Source of the DNA: Nocardia ninae NBRC 108245
Lineage (GTDB): Bacteria; Actinomycetota; Actinomycetes; Mycobacteriales; Mycobacteriaceae
Length of the DNA: 64,000 nt
Reading direction: 5' to 3'
Assembly: GCF_007990755.1 (NCBI RefSeq)
Contig: NZ_BJXA01000020.1
Span: forward strand, 62,001-126,000
Below the pieces are notes generated by a model. That model saw only the letters and a list, made by a program, of their open reading frames with translations, was not told the origin of the DNA and ran no database searches. The position numbers and the translations under genes are program-made. Below, piece by piece: positions 36,715 to 45,445 of the stretch. How positions within the stretch are numbered: position 1 is the stretch's first letter; each line of letters opens with the position of its first letter.

Positions 36715-37232
36715 GGGCGGTCCTGCAGATACGAGCGGTTGCGGTAGTACTCGTCTTCGGCTTCCTCGTCCAATGGCATCGGCTCTGCTGCCGTCGTGAC
36801 TTCCTGGGTGAGCGGCTCCGGAAACATGGAGCGGACGAGCTGCCGGATATTCGGCGCGCCAGGTATCAGGTCTGATAGGTCCGGGATCCCGTCTGCGGCA
36901 GCTTCGATCGGGGCGACGGCCTGTTGCGTCGCCTCGAGGGCTTGCCGGGCCGCGGACTGCACCGCCTCGGTGATCGAGCGACCGAGCTTCTCCGGGGTGG
37001 ATCGTTTGAACGCATCAGGCTCGACGTGAACCTCCACCGGAACCCCTGCCGCGTTACTGACCACGCGAATCAGGTTGTCCGAGGAGCGAGCGGTGACCGT
37101 GGCGGTCGCCAGAGTCGCCTGGGCTTCGGCAAGGTTTCTGCGCTGTTGATCGAAAGTTTCCAGCAGCGAGTCGACTTGGTCGCGTAGCGAGTCATTCCGT
37201 GCGCGCATCGCCTCGCGCCCGCTGTCCTCCAT
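36711..37232 (-). CDS. YbaB/EbfC-like protein of the ESX toxin cassette
   Basis: A 173-residue protein starting at the ATG at 37232 after AGAGGGG. An N-terminal coiled coil (DQVDSLLETFDQQRRNLAEA) leads into a YbaB-like domain (NLIRVVSNAAGVPVEVHVEP; LGRSITEAVQSAARQAL), then an acidic disordered tail. YbaB-like genes such as espL regularly precede WXG100 and effector genes in ESX loci and may act as effector chaperones. The stop overlaps the WXG100 start, making a three-gene coupled cassette. Confidence 0.8.
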   Translation of the reverse strand: MEDSGREAMRARNDSLRDQVDSLLETFDQQRRNLAEAQATLATATVTARSSDNLIRVVSNAAGVPVEVHVEPDAFKRSTPEKLGRSITEAVQSAARQALEATQQAVAPIEAAADGIPDLSDLIPGAPNIRQLVRSMFPEPLTQEVTTAAEPMPLDEEAEDEYYRNRSYLQDRP

Positions 37233-37470
37233 CAGGAACCCCTCTGCTGAAACTTTCGCTCCGTCACTGAATACCGACGCAGCGAGCCGACGATCGGTTC
37301 CATCGAAGCTGAAATTTCACCATCCGGTCCACCGCCACACCAACCTCGACCGTGGTCGTTGCGGGTGGTTGTTGGCGGGCGGTAGGGTTTGGGCAGGTCG
37401 CGGGGGAGTCCAGATTGTCCAGGCTCAACTGGGACGTTCCAGTGGTGAACTCTGGTTTGGAAAGGGTGCG

Positions 37471-38052
37471 ATGACTAGCAGGGGGAATGTTGGCCGCGCT
37501 GTGGGGCTTGCGGTTGGCGTTGTGATGGTGCTTGTTGGTTGCCAGGACAGTTCGAATGGGACGCCTACCAGTGCTGGTGTTACGAGCACGTCGGTCGGCG
37601 TTGGTACGTCGGCGCAGACGTCACCTGCGACAGACACTGCCCCTTGGGATCCCTGCACCCTCTCGCCGGACGCTTTGCGAGCGACCGGGCTCGACCCGGA
37701 CAGCAAGAAGAAGGGTGCCGCTGGCGTGGACTTCGAGGGATGGAAAGTCTGCAATTGGCGAGCGTCGGCGCGTTGGTACACCGCGAGCATCTTCGCGGGC
37801 TCTCCGAGCCTTCAAGAGGTTCGAGGCCGGAAGGATTTCACAGATCTCAAGGCATTGGGCATCGACGGTCGTCAAGCGGTTCAGTTCAAGCTCGCAAGCG
37901 ATAATGATCATCTCGGATGCGGCGTGGCAGTCGAAGTGCCCAGGGGGACAGTCATATTCGACGTACTGGGCCGGTACAGCGAACCGCTTCAAGAGGATCC
38001 ATGTGTAGTCGCTGGCAGGCATGCGACTGAGCTGGCGAAGTATCTGCCGTAG
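37471..38052 (+). CDS. DUF3558-like lipoprotein
   Basis: A 193-residue secreted protein starting at the ATG at 37471 after GGAAAGGG. The signal peptide ends in the lipobox LVGC (VVMVLVGCQDSSN). A Thr/Ser-rich linker follows. The folded part has paired cysteines (DPCTL; KVCNWR; HLGCGV; DPCVVA), as in DUF3558 proteins. It is the first gene of an operon ending in espG and divergent from the toxin cassette. It is likely displayed on the cell surface; its function is unknown. Confidence 0.82.
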   Translation: MTSRGNVGRAVGLAVGVVMVLVGCQDSSNGTPTSAGVTSTSVGVGTSAQTSPATDTAPWDPCTLSPDALRATGLDPDSKKKGAAGVDFEGWKVCNWRASARWYTASIFAGSPSLQEVRGRKDFTDLKALGIDGRQAVQFKLASDNDHLGCGVAVEVPRGTVIFDVLGRYSEPLQEDPCVVAGRHATELAKYLP

Positions 38053-38068
38053 AACTAGGGGGCGTTCC

Positions 38069-38446
38069 ATGGTTGAAGCGAGTGGATCGAAGTGGCAGGC
38101 GTTGCTCGACTCTGCTAACGCTGGGGAGCTCCGATTGGCACCCGACGTGGGTAACGGACTTGCCCAGGACTGTGATCGAAACATCGACAATTTGGAAGCA
38201 ATCCTGCGTACCGCGCGTGACGTAGCGGTCATTTCCGGGTTTGGTGGTTTCCCGTCGGGCACGGTGCTCGAAGAGAAATTCACGCTGAAGGGCTCGACTG
38301 GGGAGGACTCGATCCAGACTCGGATCAAAGAGCACATCGAAGAAGTGATGCTCATGAAGCAAGTCTTCGCCAAAGCCATCGAGAACTACCACTCCGTCGA
38401 CCAATCCAACGCCTCCAACCTCGCCGGAATCGACTTCCCCTCATGA
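38069..38446 (+). CDS. Small helical ESX-associated protein
   Basis: A 125-residue protein starting at the ATG at 38069, with AGGGGG upstream. It is largely helical (NIDNLEAILRTARDVA; IQTRIKEHIEEVMLMKQVFA). It has no signal peptide and no recognised domain. The ATGA overlap couples it to the PPE-like gene, so it may be a heterodimer partner, as PE or WXG proteins are for PPE proteins. Confidence 0.72.
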   Translation: MVEASGSKWQALLDSANAGELRLAPDVGNGLAQDCDRNIDNLEAILRTARDVAVISGFGGFPSGTVLEEKFTLKGSTGEDSIQTRIKEHIEEVMLMKQVFAKAIENYHSVDQSNASNLAGIDFPS

Positions 38447-39771
38447 CCTACGACGAGTACCGGGCCAGGATCATCGCTGCGCAGGAGCAGTGGAACAAGG
38501 ATCGCGCGGCGATCTATACGGTCACGAACATCGGTAGCGAGCAGTTCAACGGTGGGTTCGAGCCGCCGAAGATCACCAACGAGGATCTTGCGCTGTTCGA
38601 GACGCTGCCGCTGGAGGATTTGGTTCAGCGGGTGGCGGCGATGAAGCCGGGCAACGTGCTGCAGGCTGCTGAGGCGTGGTCCAAGATTGGTACGGCATTT
38701 CGGGATACCACCGAGACGTTCAATGCGAGCGTGCAGCGGACCATCGCTGGTGGATGGTCGGGGCAGGCTGCGAGTAAGGCCGCTGAGGCGGTACAAAAAT
38801 ACAGCGCGGGCGCGGGGGAGCTCACCACCGCGGCACATCTGCTGCACTTGAAGCTTGCCGAGATGTACACCGGTCTGCATCAAACGCAGACACTGATGCC
38901 AGGTGTCACCGAGGCACCGGATCCTAAAGGTAAGACGCTTCCACAAGACGGCGTGATGAAGGCAGGCGACTATTCCGCTGAGGAGGCCAGGGAAGAGGCC
39001 AAGCGGATTCTGCAGTCGGTGTATTGGCAGGTCGCGAATCAGACTGACCACGGTGTGCCGATCATTCCGCCCGCGCCGACCCTGGTGAGTAACTCGCAGG
39101 GGCCGGTTACGCCGTCGTCCGGTCCGATGCCGTCCGTACCGCAGGGGACGGATTCCAATGGTGACCCGAGCGCAGCGCCGGACAAGGCGACGAGTGGACA
39201 GCCGAGCAATCAACCTTCGGAAGCTGGTAACGCGGCACCGGGCACGCAACCGGCCGGCGTGAATCCGGAGTCGACGACACCGGCCTCGACGAACTCACCG
39301 TCGGCTAATCCCGCTGCGACGCAGGCGAACCCGACCACGCAGGCACCCACCGGTACGAATCCCACGACGAACATGCCGGGCACGACGACCCCGTCGCCGA
39401 CCGGTACGGGGACGCCGACCTCGCCGACGCGCCCGAGTCCAGGATCGCCTGGCACGACCTCAGGTCGCCCCACCGGGGTCCCCGGCACCCCCACCGCGCA
39501 GCCGAATCCGGGACGCAGCATCCCCGGCGTACCGCAGCAGCCCGGTGTTACCCCGGCGGCCGCCGCAGCATCCAATGCGAGCAGTGCGCGGACGGGGACG
39601 GCGGGTGCGCCGGGCGGTATGGCGCCGGGTGCGGCGGGGCAGCGTAAGGACGAGGAGCAGACCTCCGGCACCAAGGACTATCTGATCACCAGGGAACACG
39701 GCGAAGAGGTCACCGGTTTGGACTCGTTGCCGAAGGCGGTCCCGCCGGTAATCGGTGGTGACAGTGGATAA
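38443..39771 (+). CDS. PPE-like / WXG-domain ESX secreted protein with long Pro/Thr-rich region
   Basis: A 442-residue protein. Residues 1-180 are helical with a WXG turn (AGGWSGQAASKAAEAV, about residue 107) and a Y-x3-E-type export motif in DYSAEEARE. Residues 200-400 are a disordered Pro/Thr/Ser/Gly-rich stretch. The end, EEVTGLDSLPKAVPPVIGGD, is a conserved C-terminal tail. The architecture fits a PPE-like ESX substrate that uses the EspG encoded immediately downstream as chaperone. The surface or effector role is unknown. Confidence 0.78.
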   Translation: MTYDEYRARIIAAQEQWNKDRAAIYTVTNIGSEQFNGGFEPPKITNEDLALFETLPLEDLVQRVAAMKPGNVLQAAEAWSKIGTAFRDTTETFNASVQRTIAGGWSGQAASKAAEAVQKYSAGAGELTTAAHLLHLKLAEMYTGLHQTQTLMPGVTEAPDPKGKTLPQDGVMKAGDYSAEEAREEAKRILQSVYWQVANQTDHGVPIIPPAPTLVSNSQGPVTPSSGPMPSVPQGTDSNGDPSAAPDKATSGQPSNQPSEAGNAAPGTQPAGVNPESTTPASTNSPSANPAATQANPTTQAPTGTNPTTNMPGTTTPSPTGTGTPTSPTRPSPGSPGTTSGRPTGVPGTPTAQPNPGRSIPGVPQQPGVTPAAAAASNASSARTGTAGAPGGMAPGAAGQRKDEEQTSGTKDYLITREHGEEVTGLDSLPKAVPPVIGGDSG

Positions 39772-40543
39772 TTGGCGTTTCAGCGGTCTCGAATTTCAGC
39801 TGCTGCTGTCCGCCTATGGCCGGGACCGTCTGCCTTATCCGCTGCAATTCCGCCCGGGCGCGGTCGATTTCGATGATCTCGTGCGGCAGCGGGAAGCCGC
39901 GGTCGATGCGCTGCTCGGCAGGCATTCGCTCGAGCTGGAACGTGCGCTGGGGGTGCTGCTCGAGCCGGAGGTGCGGATCGAGTCGAAGGGTTTCGACGGC
40001 CCGGATCTGGCGCGTACCTTACGTTTTCACGCCGCAGTAAACGGCTCGGCAGCGACCACCCTCACGCAGCTTCCTGGGCGAGCCGCTGACACCGGGGCCG
40101 ATGTCATCATGAGGTACGGCCCGGCCAGTGGCGCCGCTGCGCTGCTCGTCGCCGCGCTGCCCGATACGTCGGCGGGTAGCTCCGCGCCGATCGAAGTGCG
40201 CCGGGCCGAGGTGGCGGCGGATCGGGACCGGACGACGCGGTCGTCGGGCCGGCTCGGCCTCGCCGAGCAACTGGATCGGCTGTTCAAACGCGAACGCCTC
40301 GGGCTCGGCGAGATCACGGTGTCGCCGGGCGCCGCCGTCGACTCGCGTCCGACGTTCGGTCGCGCCTTCTGGTGGATGGACTACCCGGACGGCCGCTACT
40401 ACGTCAGAACCGGTGACCCGATCGTTGCCCGCCCGATGGACGGCGACGCTATGGCGGCGGAGATCAATCGCCTGGCCGCCCTCACGCAGCGTTACTACCG
40501 CGAAGACCGTGAGCACGACGAATCACTGCGGCAATCGCGTTAA
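39764..40543 (+). CDS. espG: ESX secretion-associated chaperone EspG
   Basis: A protein of about 259 residues of the EspG family (NWRFSGLEFQLLLSAYGRDR at the start; RALYF-like core and AFWWMDYPDGRYYVR near the end). EspG binds the tip of PE/PPE heterodimers in the cytoplasm and delivers them to the ESX machine. GTG 39764 is taken as the start, inside the 3' end of the PPE-like gene; GTG 39755 and 39758 are in-frame alternatives. It closes the four-gene operon. Confidence 0.88.
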   Translation: MDNWRFSGLEFQLLLSAYGRDRLPYPLQFRPGAVDFDDLVRQREAAVDALLGRHSLELERALGVLLEPEVRIESKGFDGPDLARTLRFHAAVNGSAATTLTQLPGRAADTGADVIMRYGPASGAAALLVAALPDTSAGSSAPIEVRRAEVAADRDRTTRSSGRLGLAEQLDRLFKRERLGLGEITVSPGAAVDSRPTFGRAFWWMDYPDGRYYVRTGDPIVARPMDGDAMAAEINRLAALTQRYYREDREHDESLRQSR

Positions 40544-40651
40544 GGTGCTGCGGTACCGCGATCCCCATGGGCCGCAACGAAATACTGGACACGGTGCCTG
40601 CGCTCGGCGATGATCAGCGTCGCGTCAACTTTTCTCGAGACGGGGATTACT

Positions 40652-41071
40652 GTGTCACTTCTGAATAGGGCTGCGCTGGGTGCGGTGCTGACATCCGCCG
40701 CAGCGCTCGCCGTGGTCGGCTCGGCACATGCTGCGGGCAATTACTATGGGACGCTCGCTGTTTCGCCGGGGACCGGAAAGGTGGTCGAGGCGGTCGATCA
40801 TCCGTCGTACGTGGCGGCGGATGCGGCGGCGATCCGGGATTGTGCGGTGTGGGACTGCAAGATCATGGTGCGGTTCGCGAACGGTTGTGCGGCGGTAGCG
40901 CGGGGCGCCGATGGGCAGTTCGCGGCGGACTGGGCGCCGACGCGGGCGGAGGCGGAGCGGTTGGCTATCGCCAAGCTCGGTGAGAGTGCGCCGCCGTTCC
41001 CTGATCTCGGTAGCGCTTCACCGCGGGCGGCGAGCATCGCGCTGTCCTCGTGCACGAAGAACGCGAGCTGA
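40652..41071 (+). CDS. Secreted DUF4189 protein (first of two)
   Basis: A protein of about 139 residues. GTG 40652 gives a clean signal peptide (ALGAVLTSAAALAVVGSAHA). The mature part matches DUF4189: NYYGTLAVSP, AAAIRDCAVWDCKIMVRFAN, GCAAVARG and EAERLAIAKLG, with conserved cysteines. An in-frame ATG at 40610 would put a hydrophilic stretch before the signal. It is exported to the cell surface or medium; function unknown. A paralogue lies 156 bp downstream. Confidence 0.82.
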   Translation: MSLLNRAALGAVLTSAAALAVVGSAHAAGNYYGTLAVSPGTGKVVEAVDHPSYVAADAAAIRDCAVWDCKIMVRFANGCAAVARGADGQFAADWAPTRAEAERLAIAKLGESAPPFPDLGSASPRAASIALSSCTKNAS

Positions 41072-41227
41072 GGCTCGTCACGACGGTTGACCGACCCGAG
41101 GGCTTCGTTTCGAATGACTCTGCACACCTGTGCTTTTCAGATACACAGCAGTTAGTCGAATATTTGGACATATCGGATGCGATGCTCCATGCTCTGATCC
41201 GAAACCTATTTCTTCTCGGGGAGGATC

Positions 41228-41668
41228 ATGATGTCTCTATCGGGCAAGGCTGCCCTCGGCCTGTGCGCGGCCGCCGCTTTCGTCGCGGCTGGTGCGGGAT
41301 CGGCCACCGCCGAGCCCGGCTCGGACGGCTCGTTCTACGGGTCGAAGGCGATCTCGGTGACTTCGGGAGGCGCGTCGGTCTCGACGGCGTGGGATTACCC
41401 GAACTGGGCGGAAGCCGACGCGGCCGCGCTGGCGGACTGCCGCGACGAGGGCGCGACGAACTGCACGATCATCGTGCGATTCGTCAACGGATGCGGCGCC
41501 ATCGCGGAACGGGACGGCCGCTACCTCGGTGGCACGGGCGCCACCCGGGCCGAGGCGGAGCGGGCGGCCATCGCCGCATTCGGCCCGCCGCCACTGAATT
41601 TCGGTAGTTCGGCGCCGGACGCAGCGCGGATCGCGGGCACCACCCACTGCACCGCGAACGCCGAATAA
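41228..41668 (+). CDS. Secreted DUF4189 protein (second of two)
   Basis: A 146-residue protein starting at the ATG at 41228 after GGGGAGG. The signal peptide is LGLCAAAAFVAAGAGSATA. The domain repeats the pattern of the upstream gene: SFYGSKAIS, AAALADCRDEGATNCTIIVR, NGCGAIAERDG, then a C-terminal THCTANAE. The paired genes look like an old tandem duplication. Both probably have separate promoters. Confidence 0.84.
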   Translation: MMSLSGKAALGLCAAAAFVAAGAGSATAEPGSDGSFYGSKAISVTSGGASVSTAWDYPNWAEADAAALADCRDEGATNCTIIVRFVNGCGAIAERDGRYLGGTGATRAEAERAAIAAFGPPPLNFGSSAPDAARIAGTTHCTANAE

Positions 41669-41675
41669 GTCCTGC

Positions 41676-41712
41676 CGCTGGGTGTCCGGACGAAGTGTCC
41701 GCACACCCAGCG
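41676..41712. terminator. Bidirectional hairpin between DUF4189 gene and metI
   Basis: CGCTGGGTGT (41676-41685) pairs with ACACCCAGCG (41703-41712). An inner CGGAC/GTCCG stem adds to it. It lies seven bases from both converging stop codons, a well-placed shared terminator. Confidence 0.75.
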
Positions 41713-41718
41713 AGCTGT

Positions 41719-42381
41719 TCAGCGGCGCAGGGCCTTTCGGGCCAACCAGTTGCCGGCGAACTGGATGCCCTGCACCCCCGCGATGATGACCAGGGTCGCG
41801 ACCAGGGTGACCTGCCAATCGAATCGCTGATAGCCGTAGACCAACGCGAAATCGCCGAGCCCGCCGCCACCGACGGTGCCCGCCATCGCGGACATGTCGA
41901 CGATCCCGATCACCACGAAGGTGTAGCCGAGGATCAGCGGTCCGAGCGCCTCGGGGATCAACAGCGTCAAGATGATGCGCAGCGGCCCGGCGCCGACCGC
42001 TCTGGCCGCCTCGATCACGCCGGGGTCGACCGTCACCAAGTTCTGCTCCACGATCCTGGCGATACCGAACGACGCTGCGACGACCATCACGAACGCCGCG
42101 GCCTCGGTGCCGATGGTGGTGCCGACCACCTGCAACGTCACCGGGCCGAGCGCCGCGAGCAGGATGATGAAGGGGATCGGCCGCACCACGTTCACTATCA
42201 CGTTGAGCAGCACGTTGATCGGCGCGTTCGCCAGCAGCCCACCCTTGCGGGTGGTGTAGAGCATGGTGCCGAGGAAGAGCCCGATCAGTCCGCCGATCAC
42301 GAACGCCACCAGCACCAGATAGATGGTGGTGCCGATCGCCTCGTTCAGGACCGGCCGGAGTTTGTCCCAATCCGTCTGCAT
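41719..42381 (-). CDS. metI: D/L-methionine ABC transporter permease MetI
   Basis: A 220-residue permease of the MetI family starting at the ATG at 42381 after AAGGAG. It has five or so membrane helices and the EAA loop (EAARAVGAGPLRIILTLLIP). It forms the channel for methionine uptake together with MetN and MetQ, encoded just upstream. It ends at the shared hairpin. Confidence 0.93.
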   Translation of the reverse strand: MQTDWDKLRPVLNEAIGTTIYLVLVAFVIGGLIGLFLGTMLYTTRKGGLLANAPINVLLNVIVNVVRPIPFIILLAALGPVTLQVVGTTIGTEAAAFVMVVAASFGIARIVEQNLVTVDPGVIEAARAVGAGPLRIILTLLIPEALGPLILGYTFVVIGIVDMSAMAGTVGGGGLGDFALVYGYQRFDWQVTLVATLVIIAGVQGIQFAGNWLARKALRR

Positions 42382-42392
42382 CGGTACTCCTT

Positions 42393-43424
42393 TCAGTCCG
42401 TAGGAATCTTCTCGAGCAAAGGCGGACGGTCGAGCTCAGAGATCACCTTGTCGATCGCCTCGTCGTCCCCGTGCAGCACCAGCGTGACGCTGCCGAATGT
42501 CTTGTCCTGCAACGTGCTGACGCCGCCGTACACCACCTCGAATCGCACGTCGGCCGATGCCGCACCAGCCAAGGCCTGGCCGATACCGCGCCGGTCGTCG
42601 ATATCGACCGTGACGAGCCTGCCGCCGTGCAGCTCGCCGAGCCGGCGCAGTTCCTCCTCGGACGGCCGGTTGTGCAGCACCGTCGCCACGAACGACTGCG
42701 TCGGCGCGGCCTGCGGGGTCGCGAAAACCTCGAAGGTGCTGGCGAGTTCGACGATCCGGCCCTCGGCGAGCACGGCGACCCGGTCGGCCACCGCGCGGAT
42801 GACATCCATCTCGTGGGTGATCACCACGATGGTGACGCCGAGCTCCCGATTGATCTTCTTCAGCAGCCGCAGCACCTCACCGGTGGTTTCCGGATCCAGC
42901 GCCGAGGTCGACTCGTCCGCGAGCAACAGCGACGGCGAAGTCGCCAGGGCGCGGGCGATTCCGACCCGCTGCTTCTGCCCACCGGAGAGCTGATCGGGGT
43001 AGCTGCGGGCCTTGTCGGACAACCCGACGAACTCCAGCAGCTCCGCGACCCGCGCTTTGCGTTCAGCCCGCTTCCAGCCCGCCACCTTGAGCGGATACTC
43101 GATATTGCCTGCGGCCGTGCGGGATCGGAACAGATTGAACTGCTGGAACACCATTCCGATGTCGCGGCGCAGGCGGCGCACCTCCCGCTCCGGCACCCCG
43201 GTGATGGGGGTGCCGGAGATCTCGATGGTGCCGCTGGTCGGCTTCTCCAGCGCGTTGATCAAGCGGACCAGCGTGCTCTTGCCCGCGCCGGAATAGCCGA
43301 TCACGCCGAAGATCTCACCCTGCTCGATCCGAAGATCGATATCGTCGAGCGCGACCTGGGCATCCACGCCTTTGCCGAAAACCTTGGTGACCGAACGGAA
43401 CTCGACGGCAGGCGGGTTGCTCAC
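42393..43424 (-). CDS. metN: Methionine ABC transporter ATP-binding protein MetN
   Basis: A 343-residue ATPase starting at GTG 43424, overlapping the MetQ stop. Walker A is GYSGAGKSTL, the signature LSGGQKQR, and Walker B LLLADESTSALD. The C-terminal domain from about residue 265 matches the NIL/ACT-type methionine-sensing domain (GRLVTVDIDDRRGIGQAL). That domain in MetN allows trans-inhibition by intracellular methionine. Confidence 0.94.
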   Translation of the reverse strand: MSNPPAVEFRSVTKVFGKGVDAQVALDDIDLRIEQGEIFGVIGYSGAGKSTLVRLINALEKPTSGTIEISGTPITGVPEREVRRLRRDIGMVFQQFNLFRSRTAAGNIEYPLKVAGWKRAERKARVAELLEFVGLSDKARSYPDQLSGGQKQRVGIARALATSPSLLLADESTSALDPETTGEVLRLLKKINRELGVTIVVITHEMDVIRAVADRVAVLAEGRIVELASTFEVFATPQAAPTQSFVATVLHNRPSEEELRRLGELHGGRLVTVDIDDRRGIGQALAGAASADVRFEVVYGGVSTLQDKTFGSVTLVLHGDDEAIDKVISELDRPPLLEKIPTD

Positions 43425-44296
43425 TTTCCGTCGCGGATGGACTGCTGCACCCGCTGCAGAATCTGTTCCAGCTCGGGACCGGTGCGCCGCACCTCGACGG
43501 CGGTGCCCTTGGTCACCTCGTGGTGCGCCTGCTGCACCTCGGGGTCGTGCCAGAGCTCGACCAGTTGCAGCAGCTTCGGGTTGTTCTTGTCCTCGGCCCT
43601 GGTCACCAGCGCGTTGATGTACGGCTCGGCCGCCGGATTCTTCGGATCATCCTTGTACAGCGCTGAATTGGGGTCGATGCCGGAACGCTCTAGGAAAGTG
43701 TTGTTGACGATCGAGCCGTCCACCGAGGCGAGCGAGAGCGCGGTCTGCGCGGCATCGACGGTGGTCACCTTGACCTTGGACGCACCCTTGTCGATGTCGG
43801 CGGGGGTGGGGGAGTTGGTGGTCGAGGAGAGCTTCAGCAGGCCGGCCGCCTGCAAGACGAACAGGGCCCGCGCCTGATTGGTGGGGTCGTTCGGGATCGC
43901 GATCTCCGCGCCCTGCGGCAGATCCGCGAGGGTCTTGTGCTTCTTCGAATACAGGCCCAGCGGCACGATGTAGGTGGACCCGATCGGCGTCAGAGTGTCG
44001 CTGTTCGCGACGTTGTAGGCACCGAGAAACTGCAGATGCTGGAACAGATTCACATCGATCTGCTTCTGCGCGAGCGCGAGATTCGGCTGTTGGTAATCGG
44101 AGAAGTTGGTGATCTTCAGCGTGATGCCCTTGTCCTTGGCCCGCTGCTCGAAGACGTCCCAGGCTTTGTCCTTGTCGGTGGTGCCGATCCGCACTACCGT
44201 GTCGGAGGAGGCCTTGTCGTCAGAACCGCACGCCGTAAGGGTGAGGGCCGCGGTGGCTACCAGGACCGGGATCGCCAGTACCCGATGGAATTTCAC
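43421..44296 (-). CDS. metQ: Methionine-binding lipoprotein MetQ
   Basis: A 291-residue NlpA/MetQ lipoprotein starting at GTG 44296 behind GGGAGC. The lipobox is LTAC. Typical motifs are NFSDYQQPNLALAQKQID, VNLFQHLQFLGAYN and AIPNDPTNQARALFVLQAAG. It is the extracytoplasmic methionine receptor for MetNI. The operon order metQ-metN-metI with GTGA overlap is standard. Confidence 0.94.
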   Translation of the reverse strand: MKFHRVLAIPVLVATAALTLTACGSDDKASSDTVVRIGTTDKDKAWDVFEQRAKDKGITLKITNFSDYQQPNLALAQKQIDVNLFQHLQFLGAYNVANSDTLTPIGSTYIVPLGLYSKKHKTLADLPQGAEIAIPNDPTNQARALFVLQAAGLLKLSSTTNSPTPADIDKGASKVKVTTVDAAQTALSLASVDGSIVNNTFLERSGIDPNSALYKDDPKNPAAEPYINALVTRAEDKNNPKLLQLVELWHDPEVQQAHHEVTKGTAVEVRRTGPELEQILQRVQQSIRDGK

Positions 44297-44428
44297 TCGT
44301 GCTCCCGAAATGCTTGTCGCGATATGAACCCGGTAATCCAAGCGATCCGGCAGCGGGGGAGACAACGGTTTGAATTGTGATGAGCCAAACCATTCCACAG
44401 CATCGGTGGACCATCTAGTTTGCTCGCA

Positions 44429-45295
44429 ATGCGCTTGAAGCACCGACTACTGCTGATCCCGATCCTGTCCGCCCTGGCCGTCGCCTCGGTTTCCTGTGGC
44501 GCCGAACACCGCGACGACGTGATCCGCATCGGTGTGAACGACGTCCCACTGCCGCATTGGGACGTGTACAAGAAGAAGGCCGCCGAGCAGGGCATTGCCG
44601 TCGAGTACGTCAACTTCACCGACTACAACCAGCCCAACCCCGCACTGGCGCAACGCCGCATCGATCTCAATAAGTTTCAGCACGTGCGGTACCTGGCCAA
44701 CTACAACGCCCGCAACAACGACACCCTCGTGCCGATCGGGGCGACCGAGATCTTCCCGCTGGCGCTGTACTCGCGCAAGCACAAGTCGGTCACCGACATC
44801 CCGCAGGGCGGCCAGATCACCTTGAGTAACAACCCGGCCAATCAGGTTCGGCCGCTGCTGTCGCTGGCCGCGGCCGGTCTGATCGTGTTGCGGGGCAACG
44901 CAGGCTGGGATTCCAAGCTGGAAGACGTGGACACCGCCGCGTCGAAGGTGCGGCTGACCCCCATCGATCCGACGCTGACCGCGCAGTCCCTCAGCAGCGT
45001 CGACGCCGCCTTCGTCGACGACACCTTCGCAAGGCCCGCCGGTTTGACGAAGAACGAGACGATCTACACCGACGACCCGGAACGCCCGGAACTGAAGCAG
45101 TACATCAACATCTTCGCCGCGCGCGGTGCCGACAAGGACAACCCGACGCTGCTGAAACTGGCTCGGCTGTACCACGATCCGGAGGTCGAGGCGGCGGTGC
45201 GGGCGGAGACCGGGTACGAAGGGATCTTCAAGAATAACGATCCGGCCGATCTGCAGGCCGCTGCGGCGGAATTGGCAGCGAAGTTTCGCAAGTAG
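44429..45295 (+). CDS. Second MetQ/NlpA-family substrate-binding lipoprotein
   Basis: A 288-residue paralogue of MetQ, divergently transcribed from metQNI with 132 bp between starts. The signal ends in SVSCG, a slightly unusual lipobox. The core repeats the family motifs (NFTDYNQPNPALAQRRID; LNKFQHVRYLANYN; LSNNPANQVRPLLSLAAAG). No permease or ATPase accompanies it, so it probably feeds the neighbouring MetNI with methionine or a related ligand such as methionine sulfoxide or a dipeptide. Confidence 0.88.
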   Translation: MRLKHRLLLIPILSALAVASVSCGAEHRDDVIRIGVNDVPLPHWDVYKKKAAEQGIAVEYVNFTDYNQPNPALAQRRIDLNKFQHVRYLANYNARNNDTLVPIGATEIFPLALYSRKHKSVTDIPQGGQITLSNNPANQVRPLLSLAAAGLIVLRGNAGWDSKLEDVDTAASKVRLTPIDPTLTAQSLSSVDAAFVDDTFARPAGLTKNETIYTDDPERPELKQYINIFAARGADKDNPTLLKLARLYHDPEVEAAVRAETGYEGIFKNNDPADLQAAAAELAAKFRK

Positions 45296-45445
45296 TTCCA
45301 GTTGCGAACGTTCCTAAAAATGGTGAGATCGGCGATTCGCCGGTGTGTCGCTGAAATGCGTTCGCTGGGCGGGATTTCCGAGTGGTTTTCTGTCGGTACT
45401 CGGTCCTACACTGGGGCTTCCATTCGAGACGACAGGGGGCTCTAC

